Source of the DNA: Diphasiastrum complanatum
Taxonomy: Eukaryota > Streptophyta > Lycopodiopsida > Lycopodiales > Lycopodiaceae
Length of the DNA stretch: 64,000 bases
NCBI GenBank assembly: GCA_029204225.1
Contig: CM055101.1
Span: forward strand, 33,301,683 to 33,365,682
Direction: 5' to 3'
Below, one piece after another: positions 59,146 through 64,000 of the stretch. How positions within the stretch are numbered: position 1 is the stretch's first letter; every line of letters starts with the position of its first letter. The notes under the pieces were generated by a model. It was not told the origin of the DNA and did not search any database. It saw only the letters and a program-made list of their open reading frames with translations. The translations under genes were made by a program, and so were the position numbers.

Positions 59146-61461
59146 GGCTTTTCACGTGAGGTTGGACCTTTTCACCTTGAAGTGAAGATTTTGAAATTGG
59201 CCTTCATGTGACAATTAATTTGATAAAATCATTTTCCTTTTTGTAAAAGGCAAAGTAGCCCTTGAAAAGCAATCTAGCTTAAAGCTTGATCATAGATATA
59301 GATGCCTTGAGAAGCAATATCAACTACCAAGGAGAGTATACAAAATCTACTTGAAAATGGTATGAATAAATAAATGACAACATGACAAAAACTAGTGGAA
59401 AAGTGGTATAAATCAATGACAACATGAGAATGCCATGAATGTAGGGTCTAGAACCTTTCTAGATGAAATAGGCAAAAATAAAAAAATGGCCTTTGATTGG
59501 CATGCTATCAAGAGATGAATTTTCTAAGCTATGCAACTCAAATGACACTCTCCAAGAAAGCCTAAAGCATTCTCTCTATGTTTACAAAAAACAAATAGAA
59601 TACAAGTCAAAGGGAAGATATTCATCTCCTTGAATAAGGGCTCCTTTAGTATTACAAAATTGAAAAAATGCATCAACTTCTTTATTCCTAGCTAAATTGC
59701 ATTCACGAGTGGTGCCCGTGTTGGGAAGCATGCCTAACCTATGTCCTATAGTTAAAATAGTTAATAATTGCAAAGGCCCTTACTTACATGGGTAGACTAA
59801 AATAGAATCTTGTTGGTTGGAGCTACTCAAATTTTAGAGTTGTGTCAAGAAACCATACTTGGGCCCTCCCCAAAATTATTTAAGAAAATAACCTATGTAG
59901 GGGTCTACAATGTCTTAACAAATACCATCATAGTATTGCGGTGTGGGCTTCATAGCATTATAAGAATCATCTTATTCAAGGAATAGTACAAGCTTATGAA
60001 ACTCTATGTCCTCCATAGTAGTCAAGTAGGATAAGAGTTGAAATTATCCCCGCCTAGGTGCAAGTTTATATTTCCAACTAGTGTGTGCCTTCTGGATGTT
60101 TGGAGCCCTGTGCTTGACCTTACTTTTTTAATTATTATGTTTGTATAGCTAATTCAATAAGATACCATAGGCAAAAAATCGTAAAACCATATCTATCTAC
60201 CTTTTCAAGCATGACCATTTTTTTAGCACTATCTAGACATGATAAGGACTTAGTGGAGAGAAACAATAATAATGAATGTGCAAGGAACCAAAGACTCAAA
60301 CATCATGCCCACTTCAAAACTGTGCGTGCCCCAACATTCTATACATCATCATCTCTTTCATGTTATCCCACAAAACATTAAATTTCTAAAAACATATGTT
60401 GCAAGTTGTGGAGAGGGACTTGATCTATCTACAAGTAGTTTAATTGTTTCACTCATATTTAACAGAATCCAATGCTCTTAGACATTATGACAAAAAATCA
60501 ATTGAATGATTAAAGATCATCATTTGAATGATCAACCCTTATGACTTTCTCTTACAAACAACATCACATGACTTATTGATATGGTGAATAGTTTAAATTT
60601 GTCTCTTAGAATATTCACATGGACAAAGACTTTTCGAAATGGCATTTTGTAGATAATAGAATGCTAGAATATGCATTAATTAATCTAATCATTATGACAA
60701 CTTGTTTTTTTTTTAAGTTTGTGAATTACTACAAGTATATATATAAATTCATTTTTTGAGCCAACAGTTTGAAAGTTTTCGTGTTCATATAATTTCCACA
60801 AGACTTTCAACAGGTGCCAATCACTATTGAGAACAAATTCATGTACCTTGCGATTAAGATAAAATCATTGTTTGACATTGAAACTGAAAAATGTCAAATT
60901 ATTACTATTACAATGCAAATATCATTGAGAGCAAAGATTTTGCACATGCGCATATACAATGCTAAGAATGTAACATCCATCTATTGAACTTGTGATATTT
61001 AAAATTAAACACTATCCTTAAGGCTCACATATTTAAGAGAAAAGAAGCTATAGGCTTGTGCCTTACAACTTAAATAGAAAGTGACACATTATCCTCACAT
61101 GTTCAAGTCCTTATCTATGCACAAGCTCCTATTCATTGACATTGATTTGACAAAAAGAGACATTCAAAATAATTGGAACCTAACCTTGCCCATAATGCTG
61201 TGAAAGTTTATAGACAAATAAGAATGCTTGAGAGTGTGGTACAACACAAAACAAGGTTATGCTTACACTTTACTTCGTGATGTTATGGTTTTCTCTAACT
61301 ATGGTGACTACATAGACTTAGTCATGTCTCTTTTAAAGCTCACTTTTATGTACTTCAGTTGAAGGCTAACAGTCAAAGTAATTGCCTTAAGGGCAAGAAA
61401 AAAAAGAGGAAGTAAAAGGAACAAGAGTTTAGTTTATATGTCTATGTATGTATATAGGTAT
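59146..61461. other. No recognisable gene
   Basis: AT-rich, stops in all frames, no domains or repeats of note. Confidence 0.5.

Positions 61462-61510
<49 letters not shown>
61462..61510. repeat. (CA)n microsatellite with alternating purine-pyrimidine tail
   Basis: About 24 CA units followed by cgtgtgtgtgtgcacgtg and related words to about 61552; the whole stretch alternates purine and pyrimidine. Confidence 0.97.
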
Positions 61511-61512
<2 letters not shown>

Positions 61513-61585
61513 TGTGTGTGCACGTGTCGTGCACACGTGTATGTGTGTGTATCACCATTTGGATGTTAAAATTTGTAGCGCAAGT

Positions 61586-61876
61586 TGTAGGAATTTGGTG
61601 GGCCTTCAACGGATACAACTTAACCTTTTTGGTTCAGAGGTTGCACCAAAATCATGGAGCCTTTTGCCGCTTCCATGAGATGCGTTTCGGGATACCGTCC
61701 TCGGACGCCTAGCCGCCCACGAATCCAAGTGCTCCCCCTTACCCGCAAAGGGGCTGGTACCAGGGGACATTAAACAGTTAGACATTTACCACTTATATCC
61801 ACTTTGAACAAAGTCCCACTTGTACTTATGGGATTTCTTTGAGCGTGGGCTGTGGCGCCACTTTGTTATTCCAACT
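61586..61876 (-). repeat. TRIM-like element, 3' LTR (minus orientation)
   Basis: 291 bp; contains a stretch near 61710-61735 absent from the partner. Its terminal TGTTGG has become AGTTGG next to the purine tract. Confidence 0.88.
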
Positions 61877-61909
61877 CCCTCTCAAAGTGGGGCACAGGTC
61901 ATGTTGCCT

Positions 61910-61921
61910 GCTCTGATACCA
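61910..61921 (-). promoter_or_regulatory. Primer-binding site of the TRIM-like element
   Basis: gctctgatacca on the plus strand (TGGTATCAGAGC on the minus strand), directly adjoining the 5' LTR at 61922. Confidence 0.9.
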
Positions 61922-62194
61922 TGTAGGAATTCGGTGGGCCTTCAATGGATACAACTTAACCTTTCTGGTTCAGAGGTTGCACCAAAATCATGGAGCCTTT
62001 TGCCCCTTCCGTGAGTCGCGTTCCGGGATCCCGTCCCCGGACGCATAGCCGTCCTCTTGCCCGCAAAGGGGCTGGTACCAGGGGACATTAAACACTTAGA
62101 CATGTACCACTTATATCCACTTTGAACAAAGTCCCACTTGTACTTATGGGATTTCTTTGAGCGTGGGTTGTGGCGCCACTTTGCTATTCCAACA
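61922..62194 (-). repeat. TRIM-like element, 5' LTR (minus orientation)
   Basis: 273 bp, TGTAGGAATT...CCAACA on the plus strand, intact 5'-TG...CA-3' ends. Confidence 0.9.
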
Positions 62195-62199
62195 CAAGC

Positions 62200-63008
62200 A
62201 CCTAAATTTCTTTGAGACTTAACCATGATTTGTATAGGCCATCAAGCTACACACACGTCAATACACAACAAATGTTAGCAAGCTAACAGGCTTGTCACAA
62301 GCCCTGAGAGAGGACAATACTGACTTACACAAGATAATTTATCACATGTCACAAATATCTAGCATATAAGAGTAGCATTATAAGTAGAGATGGTGGAGAA
62401 AAAGTGGATTTGAAAGAGTTAAGAAAAAGATTACAAACAATTCATGGATGGAGAATGAACTTAATGACAATAAATTGATGTAGAAAATGATTCATTACGT
62501 ACTAGCATGGCACCCTCAAACAAGGAGAAAGGTGGGGATAGGACATTAAGTAGGTGGAATTATTGTGAGCTTGAATACATACCTTGTAAACTTTTCACAA
62601 AAACTCTAATTCTACTCAAATACTTAAATTGATGAACAAAATGAGATCTCATACTTAAACAAAGGAGAAAATGCATGCAAATTAGTTACATGAAAATCAG
62701 AAGGGCTACAATTTTGTGAAATATGCCAATGAAAAGTGAGCAAGTAAATAGGAAGCTGGTAGATGACATTAATAAATGGAGTCTGGAGAATGAAAGGTTG
62801 AAAATCCAAGAAATGAAATAGCTTAGTTGAAAAGTCATATTGAGTTGCTTAAAAAAAATATCAAGAAAGTGGGCTGAAAAGCTTGAAACACTAACAATAA
62901 AAGTGTGACTCATTTTTTTCCCCCAAAATTAGCTTGTAATCCTATGGTATGTGTGTGATGAATTTTAAGTATGCTTTGATGCACTTTGTGTGCAACTTTT
63001 AGTAAAAG
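62200..63008. other. No recognisable gene
   Basis: AT-rich, no domains or repeats recognised. Confidence 0.5.

Positions 63009-63066
<58 letters not shown>
63009..63066. repeat. (CT)n microsatellite
   Basis: About 29 CT units with one CTAT interruption. Confidence 0.98.
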
Positions 63067-63069
<3 letters not shown>

Positions 63070-63199
63070 AAGAGAGCTTGCACTGTATAATTATTCTCTT
63101 TGATGAGGGTTATCATGGGAAAGTTGTGAAAATGGTGATGTTATCTTTTTCAATTGTGAATATGCATGTGAATCTATAAGCTTATGTAGGAAATCAAAG

Positions 63200-63652
63200 T
63201 GCCAAGATCCTTCTAACATTCAATCTCCATATACAAGAAGAAGAAAAAGAGGAAGAAGAAGAAGAGGGAGAGGGTTAGGCGCCCTCAAGGAGAGAGAAAG
63301 TAGTAGCAATGCTTGAAAGGGAATGAATTACAAATGAACAAAGAGTACATATAAATAGGCCTTCCAAGGGCCTAGACTCTTCCAAACTCTAAGTTCTAGA
63401 ACCTTCCAAGACCCACTACTAATTATAGGGCACCCCCAAGAGTCAAGATAGGGCCCCTTAACATAATTAGACTTTACTTGGACCCACGAATTACTACTGG
63501 ACCAAAATTGGGTCCAACTCAACTAAAACTGACTTAACATGGTCTAAATAATAAACCCAACCCATGGTTACACAAGTCTCGACCTTTTGGGTCAAAGTAA
63601 CCTATGGGAAACTATCATTATCATTTATTACTCCTAACACCCTCCTTAAATG
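63200..63652 (-). mobile_element. Copia-type 3' LTR with polypurine tract, element continuing past the window
   Basis: On the minus strand atcatttaaggaggg (63652-63640) is a purine tract followed by TGTTAGGAGTAATAAATGAT, the usual start of a copia LTR, whose edge is 63639. A minus-strand tatttatatg box lies at about 63345-63360. The inner end (TG on the plus strand) could not be placed; about 63200 is a guess. The coding part would lie at >63.65 kb, where no clear RNase H was recognised before the window ends. Confidence 0.5.
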
Positions 63653-64000
63653 ATAATGTAAAAAACATAACATGACATGAAGTATGAAAAATTGCAACAA
63701 AAATACAAAGTGTTGCATGCTACCCAAAACTCCATGTAGCCGAAAAAGAAAAGATGTAGCTTGCTGTCCGAGCTTAATGCCGCCAAAAAAAAAACTTCAG
63801 CTTGAAGTAGTCGAAGTAGCCGAAATCTCAGCCCCAATCATGCCCGATGTAAAAGAGATCTAGAATACGAAGTGCGGTAGCATCAAGTCGAAGAGTGAAG
63901 ACAAGCATGCTCCATCCAAAGTAGGTAACCAAAAAACCAGCCACAAGTCGAAATATGGATTTGCAATCCATGAATGGTTCCCACATGATTCCATAAGTCT

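Larger units (their letters stand above)
61586..62194 (-). mobile_element. Miniature LTR retrotransposon (TRIM-like), 45-bp interior
   Basis: Two direct repeats of 291 bp (61586-61876) and 273 bp (61922-62194) begin TGTAGGAATT and end at ttattccaact / ctattccaaca. On the minus strand these are LTRs running TGTTGGAATA...TTCCTACA. Between them are 45 bp only: minus-strand TGGTATCAGAGC (initiator-Met primer site) next to one LTR and a purine tract TTTGAGAGGG next to the other. Flanks caagt (61581-61585) and caagc (62195-62199) form a 5-bp duplication with one change. The LTRs differ by about 15 substitutions and one ~14-bp indel. All cis signals for reverse transcription are present, no protein is encoded. 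Confidence 0.88.

Noticed and set aside
61462-61552. Functional Z-DNA element
   Set aside because: The alternating purine-pyrimidine run could adopt Z-DNA, but nothing in the sequence indicates a role beyond a microsatellite.

Overview
This is an AT-rich nuclear window from a land plant. The evidence is a spliced HD-Zip class II homeobox gene, a 14-3-3 exon, a UDP-glycosyltransferase fragment, an FCP1-like phosphatase gene, Ty1-copia and Ty3-gypsy retrotransposons primed by initiator-Met tRNA, hAT-type miniature elements and long (GA)n/(CT)n tracts. The species cannot be fixed. The HD-Zip sequence would fit a fern or gymnosperm as well as an angiosperm. There are no bacterial-style operons, CRISPR arrays or recognisable tRNA/rRNA genes.

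Layout. 1-6.3 kb: decayed repeats, an unrecognised reading frame, two GC-rich inverted repeats at 2.42-2.58 kb and a broken copia RT/RNase H. 6.3-8.0 kb: microsatellites around two adjacent gene fragments (14-3-3 exon 1 and a glycosyltransferase), perhaps captured by a transposon. 8.4-16 kb: old gypsy pieces on the minus strand (gag at 8.5-9.1 kb; RT at 14.0-14.8 kb; RNase H-integrase at 14.9-16.0 kb, an order no single element would give). 19.2 kb: a small hAT MITE. 20.9-22.8 kb: a LINE-like remnant, an orphan 168-aa frame and a copia gag. 23.7-24.7 kb: a ~323-bp tandem repeat. 25.4-27.7 kb: a damaged multi-exon FCP1-like gene on the minus strand. 27.9-33.0 kb: a patchwork of four copia fragments in both orientations. 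33-38 kb: nothing recognisable, then a CACTA-type (DUF4216-like) fragment. 40.2-42.9 kb: another copia mosaic. 44.17-48.83 kb: a structurally complete but coding-defective copia element with both LTRs, primer-binding site, polypurine tract and a perfect TTACT target-site duplication.

The only gene that looks intact is the four-exon HD-Zip II gene at 54.55-56.02 kb (351 aa). It has a TATA box, an upstream ORF in its leader and a three-copy tandem repeat downstream. The rest (56.8-64 kb) holds more tandem duplications, an 824-bp non-autonomous hAT element with a perfect 8-bp duplication, a 609-bp miniature LTR retrotransposon whose internal domain is only 45 bp, and one LTR end of a copia element that leaves the window.

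Two themes explain most of the window: repeated insertion of class I and II elements into each other, and frequent short tandem duplications (32-143 bp), two of which lie inside retrotransposon coding remnants and one inside an FCP1-like exon. All coordinates and alignments were made by eye. Edges of decayed elements are approximate.
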